Source: Desulfonatronum thiodismutans (GTDB lineage Bacteria > Desulfobacterota > Desulfovibrionia > Desulfovibrionales > Desulfonatronaceae). Taken from it: DNA of 64,000 nt. The notes under the pieces were generated by a model, which worked only from the letters and a program-made list of their open reading frames with translations, was not told where the DNA came from and did no database searches. Position numbers and translations under genes: made by a program. The stretch is taken from positions 111,672 through 175,671 of the forward strand of contig NZ_JPIK01000006.1 in NCBI RefSeq assembly GCF_000717475.1, read 5' to 3'. How positions within the stretch are numbered: position 1 is the first letter of the stretch; every line of letters starts with the position of its first letter. Positions 18,149 through 27,416 of the stretch are shown here, piece after piece.

Positions 18149-19234
18149 ATGACGTTTCCCAGTTTACGTTTTGGCGACATGATTGCCAAGGTCCCCATCG
18201 TCCAAGGCGGCATGGGGGTGGGCATATCGCTTTCCGGCCTTTCCGCCGCCGTGGCCAATCAAGGCGGGGTCGGCGTGATTTCCGCGGCCATGATCGGCAT
18301 GGGCGAGCCGGATCTGGCCAAAAATTACGCAGAGGCTAACATCCGCGCCCTGCAGCGGGAAATCCGCAAGGCCAAGGAAATGACCAAAGGCATCCTCGGC
18401 GTGAACATCATGGTCGCGCTGAGCAATTTCGCCGACCTGGTTCGAACTTCCGTCCAGGAGAAGATCGACGTCATCTTTTCCGGCGCCGGCCTGCCCTTCG
18501 ATCTGCCCAAGTATCTCACCGAGGACTCGCAGACCAAACTCGTGCCCATCGTTTCTTCGGGCCGGGCCGCGGCCATCATGTGCAGGAAGTGGCTCTCGAA
18601 GTTCAACTATCTCCCGGACGGCTTCGTGGTCGAAGGCCCTCTGGCCGGCGGCCATCTGGGCTTCAAGGCCGAGCAGTTGGACGACCCGGAGTACCAGCTT
18701 GAAAGCCTCGTCCCCCAAGTCATTGAGGCGGTCAAGCCCTTTGAGCAGAAACACGGTCGAGCCATTCCGGTGATCGCCGCGGGCGGCATCTTCAGCGGCG
18801 CGGACATCTGCAAGTATCTGCGCATGGGTGCCGCAGGGGTCCAACTTGGGACCCGTTTCGTGGCCACCCACGAGTGCGACGCGGATATGGCCTTCAAGCA
18901 GGCCTTTATTGACGCCAAGGAAGGCGACGTCACGGTGATCAAAAGCCCGGTGGGCATGCCGGGGCGGGCCTTGAAGAACCAGTTCCTCGCCGACGTGGAG
19001 GAGGGCAAGCGCAAGCCGTACAAATGTCCGTACCACTGCATCGTCACCTGCGACGTCAAGAAGAGCCCTTACTGCATCGCCCAGGCCCTGGCCAACGCCA
19101 AAAAGGGACGCCTGAACCTCGGTTTCGCCTTTGCGGGGCAAACCGCGCACCGGGTGAAGGAGCTGCTTTCGGTCAAGGAGTTGATGGAATCCCTGGAGGC
19201 CGAGTACGACACCGCCTGCGCGGCCCCGGCGTAA
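18149..19234 (+). CDS. Nitronate monooxygenase family protein
   Basis: This 361-residue FMN-binding TIM-barrel protein is of the nitronate monooxygenase (2-nitropropane dioxygenase) family. 'IVQGGMGVGISLSGLSAAVA' opens the barrel, 'VEGPLAGGHLGF' and 'VIAAGGIFSGADICKYLRMG' are the flavin/phosphate-binding segments, and 'GVQLGTRFVAT' is typical. A Cys-rich tail ('YKCPYHCIVTCD', 'SPYC') is seen in anaerobe homologues. GGAGGTC precedes the ATG at 18149. An open frame extends far upstream but is antisense to mrp and is not used. It is divergent from mrp. Confidence 0.9.
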   Translation: MTFPSLRFGDMIAKVPIVQGGMGVGISLSGLSAAVANQGGVGVISAAMIGMGEPDLAKNYAEANIRALQREIRKAKEMTKGILGVNIMVALSNFADLVRTSVQEKIDVIFSGAGLPFDLPKYLTEDSQTKLVPIVSSGRAAAIMCRKWLSKFNYLPDGFVVEGPLAGGHLGFKAEQLDDPEYQLESLVPQVIEAVKPFEQKHGRAIPVIAAGGIFSGADICKYLRMGAAGVQLGTRFVATHECDADMAFKQAFIDAKEGDVTVIKSPVGMPGRALKNQFLADVEEGKRKPYKCPYHCIVTCDVKKSPYCIAQALANAKKGRLNLGFAFAGQTAHRVKELLSVKELMESLEAEYDTACAAPA

Positions 19235-19257
19235 TCTCTTCGGTTGTCGAGAGCATG

Positions 19258-19291
19258 AAAAAGGACGAGGCCGCGACGCCTCGTCCTTTTT
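19258..19291 (+). terminator. Rho-independent terminator after the nitronate monooxygenase gene
   Basis: Perfect 14-bp stem, AAAAAGGACGAGGC at 19258-19271 and its complement at 19278-19291, with a 6-base loop. It ends in a T tract and starts with an A tract, so it could stop transcription on both strands. Confidence 0.93.
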
Positions 19292-19612
19292 CATTTCTCT
19301 TGAATTCACGCCTGAAACCAGATACCAATCGGCTGTTTCGGTTTGGCGCTTTTCCTATTTTTTTTGTTCGGGCCGATTTTGAAACGCCCGTTTCCGATGA
19401 CCTCAAGACGGAGTCTTCACGAATGGACGAAGGTGGCAGTAGCACCCGACAATCTCAACCTCCCTCGGCCTTGCCCGCGAGTCGGCACGGCGCACCGCTT
19501 TTCGGGGAAACCACGCAGTAGCAGCGCGTAGTCCGTTCCCCGAAGAGTCCCTTCTTCGGCGCGTCCCTGCTCACGACCACGGGCCACACGACCACGGGTC
19601 AGGACGCGCTCC
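19292..19612. other. Leader region of mgtE, no gene seen
   Basis: About 320 bp without a convincing reading frame. A short direct repeat ACGACCACGGG occurs twice near 19574-19600. An Mg2+-sensing leader might be expected before mgtE, but I could not identify an M-box or other riboswitch. Confidence 0.4.
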
Positions 19613-20989
19613 ATGAAAGATCCACAAATCATCTCGACGCTGAACGAGTATCTGGAGGCCGGAAATCCCAAGGCGCTCCGGGATTTTACGGCCTCCCTGC
19701 ATCCGGCCGATCTGGCCGACTCCCTGGATGAGCTGTCCACCAAGGACGCGGCCCAGGTCCTGGAGACCCTCTTTCCGCACCACAGCGCGGAGGTCCTGGG
19801 CCAACTGGACGCGGACCTGCAGATGGACATCGTGCTCCGCCTGTCCGACAAGCGGCTGGCGGAAATCATCACGAACATGTTTTCCGACGAACGGGTGGAC
19901 CTGATCCAGCTCCTCCCGGAAGAACGTCGGCAAAACGTCCTGCGGCTGCTGGCCAGGGCGGAACGCGAGGACATCATCCGTCTGGGGGCCTATGACGAGG
20001 GCACGGCCGGAGCGCTGATGACCTCCGACTACGCGGTGCTCAAGCCGACCCTGACCGCGAGGCAGGCCTTGGACAAGCTGCGCCTGGAGGCGCCGGACAA
20101 GGAGACCATCTACTACACCTACGTCATCGACGAGGAGCGGTGTCTGATCGGCTTGGTCTCGTTGCGGGATCTGATCATGGCCCCGCCGGAGAAGAAGGTC
20201 GAGGAAGTGATGCGCCGGGATCCGGTCACCGTTCATGTGAACGACGACCAGGAAGACGTGGCCAAAACCATGGCCAAGTACGACATCCTGGCCGTGCCGG
20301 TGGTCGATGAGAAGGAGGCGTTGATCGGCATCATCACCTTTGACGACGTGCACGACGTCATCGAGGAAGAGGCCTCCGAGGATTTTCACCGCATGGGCTC
20401 CATCGCCGAGGGCTTCGGTCCTTCTGCCTCGGACCTCAGCGGGTTCAAGCCCGCGGATCTCTACTACCTTTTTTTGAAGCGCGTGCCCTGGCTCCTGGCC
20501 CTGGTCTTCGTGAATATTTTTTCCGGGGCCGGCATTGCCTACTTCGAGAACACTATTCAGGCGGTGGTGTCCCTGGTGTTTTTCCTGCCTCTGCTTATCG
20601 GCAGCGGCGGCAATGCCGGCTCGCAATCCGCGACGCTGATGGTCCGCGCCCTGGCCACGGGGGAGGTGCATATGAAGGACTGGTTCAAGCTGCTCAGCCG
20701 GGAAATCCTCATCGCCTTGGCCATCGGGCTGTGCATGGGCATGGCGGTGTCCATGATCGGGATCTTCCGGGTCGGGCCGGACGTGACCATGGTCGTGGCC
20801 ATGAGCATGGTCATCATCGTGCTCATGGGCAGCTTGATGGGCATGTCCCTGCCCTTCCTGCTGACGCGCTTCCGGCTGGACCCGGCCACGGCCAGCGCCC
20901 CGCTGATCGCTTCCCTGGCCGACATCTTCGGAATCATGATCTACTTCGGAATCGCCACATGGTACCTGGGGCTGCAACACGTCGGATAA
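19613..20989 (+). CDS. mgtE: Magnesium transporter MgtE
   Basis: MgtE is a Mg2+-gated Mg2+ channel of the inner membrane. The protein (458 residues) has an N-terminal superhelical domain (about 10-125), two CBS domains (about 130-255, with 'VMRRDPVTVHVNDDQEDVAK' and 'DILAVPVVDEKEALIG') and five membrane helices from about 285 on. The pore-region 'LLIGSGGNAGSQSATLMVRA' is well preserved. The ATG at 19613 lacks a strong ribosome binding site. Confidence 0.96.
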   Translation: MKDPQIISTLNEYLEAGNPKALRDFTASLHPADLADSLDELSTKDAAQVLETLFPHHSAEVLGQLDADLQMDIVLRLSDKRLAEIITNMFSDERVDLIQLLPEERRQNVLRLLARAEREDIIRLGAYDEGTAGALMTSDYAVLKPTLTARQALDKLRLEAPDKETIYYTYVIDEERCLIGLVSLRDLIMAPPEKKVEEVMRRDPVTVHVNDDQEDVAKTMAKYDILAVPVVDEKEALIGIITFDDVHDVIEEEASEDFHRMGSIAEGFGPSASDLSGFKPADLYYLFLKRVPWLLALVFVNIFSGAGIAYFENTIQAVVSLVFFLPLLIGSGGNAGSQSATLMVRALATGEVHMKDWFKLLSREILIALAIGLCMGMAVSMIGIFRVGPDVTMVVAMSMVIIVLMGSLMGMSLPFLLTRFRLDPATASAPLIASLADIFGIMIYFGIATWYLGLQHVG

Positions 20990-21104
20990 CGCCACGGGAG
21001 CCGCGTCTTCGGATTCTGAGCTCCGTAAACGCTCTCATCGGCAAAGATGCTCCGAGAAAAAGAATTCGCGGATTTAGGGATGGGAAATTTCAAGCATACA
21101 TCGC

Positions 21105-22871
21105 CTAGGCCATATACTGCTGATCATAGAGCTTTTTGTAGACGTTGGAGGTGATGTAGAGTTTTTCGTGGTCGCCGGTGGCCTTGATCCGGCCGTTTTC
21201 GAACAGGAAGATTCGTGATGCCAGTCGGATGGTGCTGAAGCGGTGGGCGATGATCAGTACGGTCTTGTCCTGGATCAGGCCGGCCAGGGCCTGCTGGATC
21301 ATTTCCTCGCTGGTGGCGTCCAGGGCCGAGGTGGCCTCGTCCAGGATCAGGATCGGGGCGTTGCGCAGGAAGGCCCGGGCCAGAGCCAGGCGCTGCTTTT
21401 GGCCGCCGGAAAGGCGCATGCCCTTTTCCCCGACCACGGTTTCATATCCGTGGGGCAGTTCCTGGATGAACTCGTGGGCAAACGCCCGTTGCGCGGCGTA
21501 TTCCACGGCCTCTGGCGGGGCGTCCTGGTTTCCGGCGAGAATGTTGGAGCGCACCGTGTCGTTGAACAGCACCGGGTCCTGGGGCACGATGGCCATGGCC
21601 CGGCGCAGATCGTCCTTGCGCACGTCGCGCACATCTAGGCCGTCGACGCGGATCGCGCCCGCGGAAACATCGTAGAACCGAGGAATCAGGTTCGCGAAGG
21701 TGGTCTTGCCCGCCCCGCTGGGTCCCACCAGGGCCACCACCTCGCCGGGGGAAATGATCGCGTTGACGTCCTGGAGCACCGGGATGCCCTGCTCATAGGC
21801 GAAAAAGACCCTCTCGAAACGGATCTCCCCGCGGACCTGGCCCAGTGACATGCTCTGAGGGATTTCGGGATCAGGGACCGTGTCCTCGGTGTTCAGAATA
21901 TACTCCAGGCGCTCCAGGGAGGCTTCGCCCTTGCGGATTTCATTATGGATCCGCCCCAGCTTCTTGACCGGTTCGTAAGCCATGTACAGCGCGAAAATCA
22001 AGGGGAGGATCGTCTCCAGACTGACTCCCCTGGACGCCGCGTAAAACACGGCCCCAGCCACCCCGACGGCGGCCACGACTTCAATGGTCGGGGAAAGGAT
22101 ATGCGAGTACTTGACCACTTTCATGGCCCAGTGAAACAGACCTTGAGCGGCCTGCTCGAATTTGCGGATTTCCCGTTTTTCCAGGCCGAAGGCCCGAACT
22201 TCCTTGGTTGCCGTGAGGTTTTCGTTCAGGATGGTGGTCAGGTCCGCGGTCTGGGCCAAAAACCGATGCGCCCGGTGAAGCAGTTTCTTGCCGATGATCC
22301 GGATGGGCAGGATGCAGACCGGGACCAGCAGCAAGGCCAGCAGCACGAAGAGCAAGTCCTGCTGCTTCATGGACAGGTAGACCACCGCGCCCAGGGCCCC
22401 GACAAAGGTCAAGGGCTGCTTGATCAGGTCGTTGGCCACATTGGTCACCACCGCCTGCAACTGTCCGGTGTCGTTGACCACCCGGGCCAGGAGGTCGCCG
22501 CTTTTGTTCTTTTGATAAAAGGCCAGCGGCAGTTCCTGCAGCTTGCTGAAAACCCGCACCCGCAACGCTTCCAGCACCTTCCCGCCACAGTAGTGGATCA
22601 GGTAGACGTTCAGGAACCCACTGGCGGCGCGGATGAGGAAGACGACCGGAATAAACGCGGTCACCGTCAGCAGCACGGCCGTGGACGGCGGTTCCGGACC
22701 GAAAATGACCGGAAAGACGCGGTCGGCCATGAAGGGCAGGCCGAAGCCGCTGGCCACGCCGAAAATCACCCCGAAAAAAATGGCCGCCGCGAATTGCAGC
22801 CGTACCGCCCCCAGCAAGGCGAAATAGGGCAAAAAACGTTTGAACAATCCTTCGTTTTGCTTTACTCGCAT
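21105..22871 (-). CDS. ABC exporter (MsbA-like half transporter)
   Basis: This 588-residue fused membrane/ATPase half-transporter resembles MsbA, the lipid A flippase. Six membrane helices occupy about residues 15-300. The ATPase domain has Walker A 'GPSGAGKTTFAN', signature 'LSGGQKQRLALARAF' and Walker B 'ILILDEATSALD' followed by the 'IAHRFST' H loop. A heptosyltransferase and waaA lie next to it, which favours a role in lipid A-core transport. The exact substrate is inferred from that context. Confidence 0.9.
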   Translation of the reverse strand: MRVKQNEGLFKRFLPYFALLGAVRLQFAAAIFFGVIFGVASGFGLPFMADRVFPVIFGPEPPSTAVLLTVTAFIPVVFLIRAASGFLNVYLIHYCGGKVLEALRVRVFSKLQELPLAFYQKNKSGDLLARVVNDTGQLQAVVTNVANDLIKQPLTFVGALGAVVYLSMKQQDLLFVLLALLLVPVCILPIRIIGKKLLHRAHRFLAQTADLTTILNENLTATKEVRAFGLEKREIRKFEQAAQGLFHWAMKVVKYSHILSPTIEVVAAVGVAGAVFYAASRGVSLETILPLIFALYMAYEPVKKLGRIHNEIRKGEASLERLEYILNTEDTVPDPEIPQSMSLGQVRGEIRFERVFFAYEQGIPVLQDVNAIISPGEVVALVGPSGAGKTTFANLIPRFYDVSAGAIRVDGLDVRDVRKDDLRRAMAIVPQDPVLFNDTVRSNILAGNQDAPPEAVEYAAQRAFAHEFIQELPHGYETVVGEKGMRLSGGQKQRLALARAFLRNAPILILDEATSALDATSEEMIQQALAGLIQDKTVLIIAHRFSTIRLASRIFLFENGRIKATGDHEKLYITSNVYKKLYDQQYMA

Positions 22872-22919
22872 CGTGACGCGTTACTCCCTGCAAATATTCC
22901 ATCGGCACAAATCATTGTC

Positions 22920-23966
22920 ATGCATTCTCCCACGGTTCTGATCATCAAACCCTCGTCTCTCGGGGACATCGTTCACGGGCTGCTCGTCGCCCAAATGATC
23001 AAGGCCGGATTTCCGGGGGCCCGAATCGACTGGGTTTGCCGGGACGTTTTCGCTCCGTTGGTGGCGGCTTGTCCGGTGGTGGACGACGTCCTGCTCTTCC
23101 AACGCCATGGAGGACTCACGGGATTCCTGCGCTTGATCCGCGCGGTGCGCAAGCGGCGTTATTCCCATGTTTTGGACATGCAGGGTCTTGCCCGCAGCGG
23201 ACTGATCGCTTTGGCGGCCCGGGCCGACATGGTCGTCGGTCGGAGCGACGCACGGGAGGGAGCGGGAATCGCTTACCACCGGCGCACGCCATTGCCAACC
23301 GTCGGCAGTGACGCCCACGCTGTGGCCATTCTGGCCGAATTTCTACCTCTTTTGGGCTTGCCCAGGGCCATCGCCGCCCGGCTGCCTTTCCAACCGCCAG
23401 AGCGTCCGTTCAAAATCAAAAACGACCCGTGCCACGATAATCACCAACCAGAGTGTCCCGGTCGGCTGGAGCCCGTCCCGGCGAGCACGAAATCCAAGCC
23501 GATTTTGCTGTTCCCCGAAAGCAGTCGGCCTGAAAAAAATTGGCCGGGCTATGCAACACTGACCAAGCTGCTGCTCGACGCCAAGCCCGACGTTTCCGCG
23601 GCCTGGGCCGGAGCCCATGCCCTAGCGGACCCCTCCGGCTTCGCGGGCCTTTCGAACTCGCTCACCCCGCGTTTCCTGAACATGACCGGGCAAACCGCCC
23701 TTGCCGAGTTGCCCACCCTCATCGCCCAGGCCCGTCTGGTGGTCGGCAACGACAGCGGGCCGCTGCATCTGGCCGCGGCCATGGGCGTGCCCACCCTGGC
23801 CCTGTTCGGCCCCACGGACCCGGCCAAGTACCGGCCGTATCCCGGAGACGACCGCCGCAATCGCGTCCTGCGCGCCCCCGACGGCGACATGCGTCTGCTC
23901 CTGCCCGAGGCGGTGTTGGAAGCCGTTCGGATACAGCTCAGCGACGTGGCTCCAGAAAACGGCTGA
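22920..23966 (+). CDS. Glycosyltransferase family 9 (heptosyltransferase-like)
   Basis: This GT9 protein (348 residues) acts on lipopolysaccharide core or similar. The N-terminal 'ILIIKPSSLGDIVHGL'-type motif marks the acceptor domain, and the C-terminal 'VVGNDSGPLHLAAAMGVPT' and 'LFGPTDPAKYRPY' bind the ADP-sugar. The ATG at 22920 is chosen to match the family start; the open frame upstream is antisense to the ABC gene. It diverges from the ABC exporter, and its 3' end overlaps waaA by 29 bases on the opposite strand. Confidence 0.9.
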   Translation: MHSPTVLIIKPSSLGDIVHGLLVAQMIKAGFPGARIDWVCRDVFAPLVAACPVVDDVLLFQRHGGLTGFLRLIRAVRKRRYSHVLDMQGLARSGLIALAARADMVVGRSDAREGAGIAYHRRTPLPTVGSDAHAVAILAEFLPLLGLPRAIAARLPFQPPERPFKIKNDPCHDNHQPECPGRLEPVPASTKSKPILLFPESSRPEKNWPGYATLTKLLLDAKPDVSAAWAGAHALADPSGFAGLSNSLTPRFLNMTGQTALAELPTLIAQARLVVGNDSGPLHLAAAMGVPTLALFGPTDPAKYRPYPGDDRRNRVLRAPDGDMRLLLPEAVLEAVRIQLSDVAPENG

Positions 23967-25266
23967 TGGCGTCCACGGTCCGCCTCGCAGCCCCTTTCCC
24001 GGCCTGGTGCCAGCTCCGGGCCGCTTGGCCCATGGCCCTTCGTTCGGCCTGATCGCGTAACAGCGCCTTTGCCGCGTCGAACAATTCCGTTTCATCCCGT
24101 ACGACTTGGCCGGCCTTTGCCGCGAGCAGGGAATCGACCACGGCCCGAAAATTCTGCATGTTCGGCCCGAACAGCACGGGTTTGCCCAGGGCCGCGGCCT
24201 CGATGGGATTCTGGCCGCCCTTGTGCGGGTCCATGCTTTTTCCCACGAAAACTACGTCCGCGGCCTGGAGCAAACGAACCATCTCCCCGGTGGTGTCGGC
24301 CACGGCCACGGCCACCGGCCGTTCGGCGGGCCCGGTGGACCGGAAGTGCGCGTCAACGGCCTCCCTGGTCAACAAATCCCGCAGCTCGCCCCGCCGCTCG
24401 GCATGACGGGGGATCAGCAGCAGCTTGCACGGCAAGCCGTGGTCCGAGAGCTTGCGGGCCACCCGGAGGAGCATTTTTTCTTCGCCCGGCCAGGTGGAGG
24501 CTCCAGCCAATACCAAAGGGCGCGGGGCATCTTCACCATCCGTACGCTCCCCCCATGCCTTCAGGCCCAAATCCGCGCGCAACCGTTCCAATTCCATGGA
24601 ATCCAGGATCGGGTCCGGGGCAATATCCAACTTGAGGTTGCCGCTGGTCACGATGCGATCCGTCGCGATTCCCAGGCACGCAAACCGCCGTCCATCCTCT
24701 TCCGAAGCGGCCACGACCAGGGACAGCATGGCGAAGGGTTCGCGCAAAGGGCGCGGCAGGGTCTGCCAGCGACGGAAGGATCGCTCCGAGACCCGGGCGT
24801 TGATCAACACCGTGGGGACGCCGCGAAGTCGGGCTTGGTGCAGGTGCTCCGGCCAGATTTCCCCTTCCATCAGCAGGCACAGGTCCGGTTGAAGCCGATT
24901 CCAGACCCGTCGGCTGATGGGCCAGAAGTCCACCGGAAAATAGCCCAGGTGGGCAAGTTGCTGGCCGTACTTGCTCTCAGCCAAAGCATACCCCGTGCTG
25001 GTGGTGGTGGTCATCACGATCTGGGTCGATGGATGCTCTTGGCGCAGCAATTCCAGCAACGGCCCCAATGCCTGCAACTCTCCGACGCTGACGGCATGGA
25101 TCCATACTCGGCGGGCTTCGGCGGGCCGGGCCGGGAGGTTCGGAACCAAGCCCAGGCGCTGGCCGAAGTGCCGGGCATAGCCGCCTCGACGCAGCATGCG
25201 CGGCAGGTAGAACGGCAGGGCCGCCAGCAGGGCGACGGGAAAAAGCAGGCGATAGAGCAGGAGCAT
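23938..25266 (-). CDS. waaA: 3-deoxy-D-manno-octulosonic acid transferase
   Basis: WaaA (KdtA) transfers Kdo to lipid IVA in the inner membrane. One N-terminal membrane helix is followed by a GT30 domain. 'WIHAVSVGELQALGPLL', 'LMEGEIWPE' and 'SGNLKLD' match the family, as does 'GGQNPIEAAALGKPVLFGP' near the end. The ATG at 25266 gives 442 residues; a TTG seven codons upstream is also open. Presence of this gene shows a Gram-negative outer membrane with Kdo. Confidence 0.95.
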   Translation of the reverse strand: MLLLYRLLFPVALLAALPFYLPRMLRRGGYARHFGQRLGLVPNLPARPAEARRVWIHAVSVGELQALGPLLELLRQEHPSTQIVMTTTTSTGYALAESKYGQQLAHLGYFPVDFWPISRRVWNRLQPDLCLLMEGEIWPEHLHQARLRGVPTVLINARVSERSFRRWQTLPRPLREPFAMLSLVVAASEEDGRRFACLGIATDRIVTSGNLKLDIAPDPILDSMELERLRADLGLKAWGERTDGEDAPRPLVLAGASTWPGEEKMLLRVARKLSDHGLPCKLLLIPRHAERRGELRDLLTREAVDAHFRSTGPAERPVAVAVADTTGEMVRLLQAADVVFVGKSMDPHKGGQNPIEAAALGKPVLFGPNMQNFRAVVDSLLAAKAGQVVRDETELFDAAKALLRDQAERRAMGQAARSWHQAGKGAARRTVDAISRFLEPRR

Positions 25267-25323
25267 GCGTCGCTTCAACGCAACCAATTCGGCTTGGAGA
25301 GAGGATTGCCGGATAAGGCTTGG

Positions 25324-26271
25324 TTACAGGGCAATGCCGCTCTCTCGGAGATCCTGGATCAGAAACCGGCGCATCTTTTTGCTCACCGGCCCCGGTCGCA
25401 CGTCGTGAATGGGCTTCTTGTTGAAGCGGACCACGCTCAGGGCGTCGATGGTCGTGCCCAGGAGGATCACCTCCCGCGCCAGGTAGACGTCGTCCTCGGT
25501 GACTTGGCGGAAGACCACCGGCATTTCGCCTTTGACCGCGTCCAGGGCGCGCATCAGGGTGGTTCCGGTCAAGGCGTTGTTCAATTCCGGAACCACCAGA
25601 CGTCCCTGGGCGTCCACGAGACAGACGTTTTCCACGGCCCCTTCGGCCAGAAAACCGTCGTCGTCAAAGCACAGGGAATAGTCGCAGCCCGATTGCACGG
25701 CTTCGCGCTTCATCAGCACGTTGGGCAGATAGTTGACGCTCTTGATCTTGGCCATCAAACCGCGCTTGGCGGGCATGGAGCAGCGTGAGGCCGTGACGCC
25801 TTTTTCATAGGCGGACTCGGGCCGCGGATGCAGGGCGTAGGCCACGATGTACAAACCGGCTTTGGGGCATTCCCGTGGATCAATGCCGAATCCTCCGGGA
25901 CCGCGCCCCAGAAGGATGCGTACCATGCCCTGGTCCGCGTTGGCTGCCCGGGCCACGTCCACGATCATGGTCTTCAGGTCCTCCCAGGGACAGGGCGGCT
26001 CCAGAAAAATCGACCGGGCCGAAAACATCAGCCGGTCCATGTGCGGTTCGAGCTGATAGAGCTTGCGCTCCACGAATTTCATGGTTTCAAAAACCCCGTC
26101 TCCCCGGTGGACCATGTGGTCGTCCAGGGGCAGCACCATCAGCCGCGGGTCCGTGCCGATCACGCCGACCCGGTGGTCGTAAAAGGCCATGACTTCACCG
26201 ATCCCCGGCCTGGGGGCCTGGAGCAGCCGCTCAAGATAGGCGTCTGAATCGTTAACCACGGTAAGCATCAT
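25324..26271 (-). CDS. Class IV aminotransferase (branched-chain aminotransferase-like)
   Basis: This PLP enzyme of fold type IV (about 315 residues) is related to IlvE and 4-amino-4-deoxychorismate lyase. The PLP Lys sits in 'AKIKSVNYLPNVLMKREA', and 'LAEGAVENVCLVD' and 'LTGTTLMRALD' are typical cofactor-binding segments. GGAGTAGTG precedes tandem ATG codons at 26271 and 26268. I cannot separate branched-chain transaminase from aminodeoxychorismate lyase or D-amino acid transaminase. Confidence 0.87.
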   Translation of the reverse strand: MMLTVVNDSDAYLERLLQAPRPGIGEVMAFYDHRVGVIGTDPRLMVLPLDDHMVHRGDGVFETMKFVERKLYQLEPHMDRLMFSARSIFLEPPCPWEDLKTMIVDVARAANADQGMVRILLGRGPGGFGIDPRECPKAGLYIVAYALHPRPESAYEKGVTASRCSMPAKRGLMAKIKSVNYLPNVLMKREAVQSGCDYSLCFDDDGFLAEGAVENVCLVDAQGRLVVPELNNALTGTTLMRALDAVKGEMPVVFRQVTEDDVYLAREVILLGTTIDALSVVRFNKKPIHDVRPGPVSKKMRRFLIQDLRESGIAL

Positions 26272-26345
26272 CACTACTCCGAATTCGTCCCATACAATGT
26301 CATGCGGCCCGAGAATCGGGCCGCGAAAAAACGAGAACTGGTCAG

Positions 26346-27371
26346 CTAGATCCTGATCAAATCCCGTTCCACCAGCACCTCCGCTATCTGCACGGCGTTC
26401 AGGGCCGCGCCCTTGCGCAGATTGTCCGCCACGATCCACAGGTTCAGTCCGTTGGCGATGGACTCGTCCTCGCGGATGCGGCCGACAAAGGTCAGGTCCT
26501 CTCCGGCGGCGTGGATGGGCATGGGATAGATTTTCTCCCTGGGATTGTCCAAGACCTGCACTCCCGGGGCTTGGGCCAGGATCACCCGGGCCTCGGCCGG
26601 GGTGATTTTCTTCTCGGTCTCCACGTTCACGGACTCGCTGTGGCCGTAGAACACCGGCACCCGGACCGTGGTGGCGGTCAGCCGGATGGTCTCGTCGCCC
26701 ATGATCTTTTGGGTCTCCAGGACCATCTTCATTTCTTCCTTGGTGTAGTCGTTGTCCAGGAAGACGTCGATGTGCGGGAGGCAGTTGAAGGCGATCTGGT
26801 ACGGATAGACCTCGGCCTCGGGTTCCTGCATGTTGAACATCTGGCGAACCTGGGTCTCCATCTCCTTGATGGCCTTTTGGCCGGTTCCGGAAACGGCCTG
26901 GTAGGTGGAGACCACCACCCGCTTGATTTTGCCCACCTCATGCAGAGGCTTGAGCACCACGACCATCTGGATGGTCGAGCAGTTGGGATTGGCGATGATG
27001 CCCTTGTGCTTGGCCAAATCATCCGGATTCACCTCCGGAACGACAAGAGGAACCTCCGGATCCATTCGCCAGGCGCTGGAATTGTCCACCACCACGCACC
27101 CGGACCGGACGGCGATGGGCGCAAATTTTTCCGACGTGCCCCCTCCGGCGGAAAAGAGGGCCAGGTCCAGTTCGTGAAAGGAGTTTTCGTCAAGTTCCTC
27201 CACGATCAATTGGCCGCCCTTGAACGGGATTTCCTGGCCAGCGGACCGGGAGGAAGCCAAGGCTCGAACACTGGTCGCCGGGAATTCCCGCTGTTCCAGC
27301 GTCTTGAGCATTTCCCTGCCCACCGCTCCGGTGGCGCCCACCACGCCGACTCGCAATTGCTTGGCATGCAT
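26346..27371 (-). CDS. asd: Aspartate-semialdehyde dehydrogenase
   Basis: Asd reduces aspartyl phosphate to aspartate semialdehyde for lysine/diaminopimelate, threonine and methionine. 'GVVGATGAVGREMLKTL' binds NADP, the catalytic Cys is in 'ANPNCSTIQM' near residue 132, and 'VSGTGQKAIKEM' follows. The length is 341 residues. Neighbouring metF and metK share the methionine theme, but they are not contiguous. Confidence 0.97.
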   Translation of the reverse strand: MHAKQLRVGVVGATGAVGREMLKTLEQREFPATSVRALASSRSAGQEIPFKGGQLIVEELDENSFHELDLALFSAGGGTSEKFAPIAVRSGCVVVDNSSAWRMDPEVPLVVPEVNPDDLAKHKGIIANPNCSTIQMVVVLKPLHEVGKIKRVVVSTYQAVSGTGQKAIKEMETQVRQMFNMQEPEAEVYPYQIAFNCLPHIDVFLDNDYTKEEMKMVLETQKIMGDETIRLTATTVRVPVFYGHSESVNVETEKKITPAEARVILAQAPGVQVLDNPREKIYPMPIHAAGEDLTFVGRIREDESIANGLNLWIVADNLRKGAALNAVQIAEVLVERDLIRI

Positions 27372-27416
27372 ATGTCGTTACTCCCTAATTTGTATTTTAA
27401 CGCGATCAACACCTTG

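Noticed and set aside
21945..22919. Upstream extension of the glycosyltransferase frame
   Set aside because: It is antisense to the ABC exporter gene and has no similarity to any family; the GT9 domain begins at 22920.
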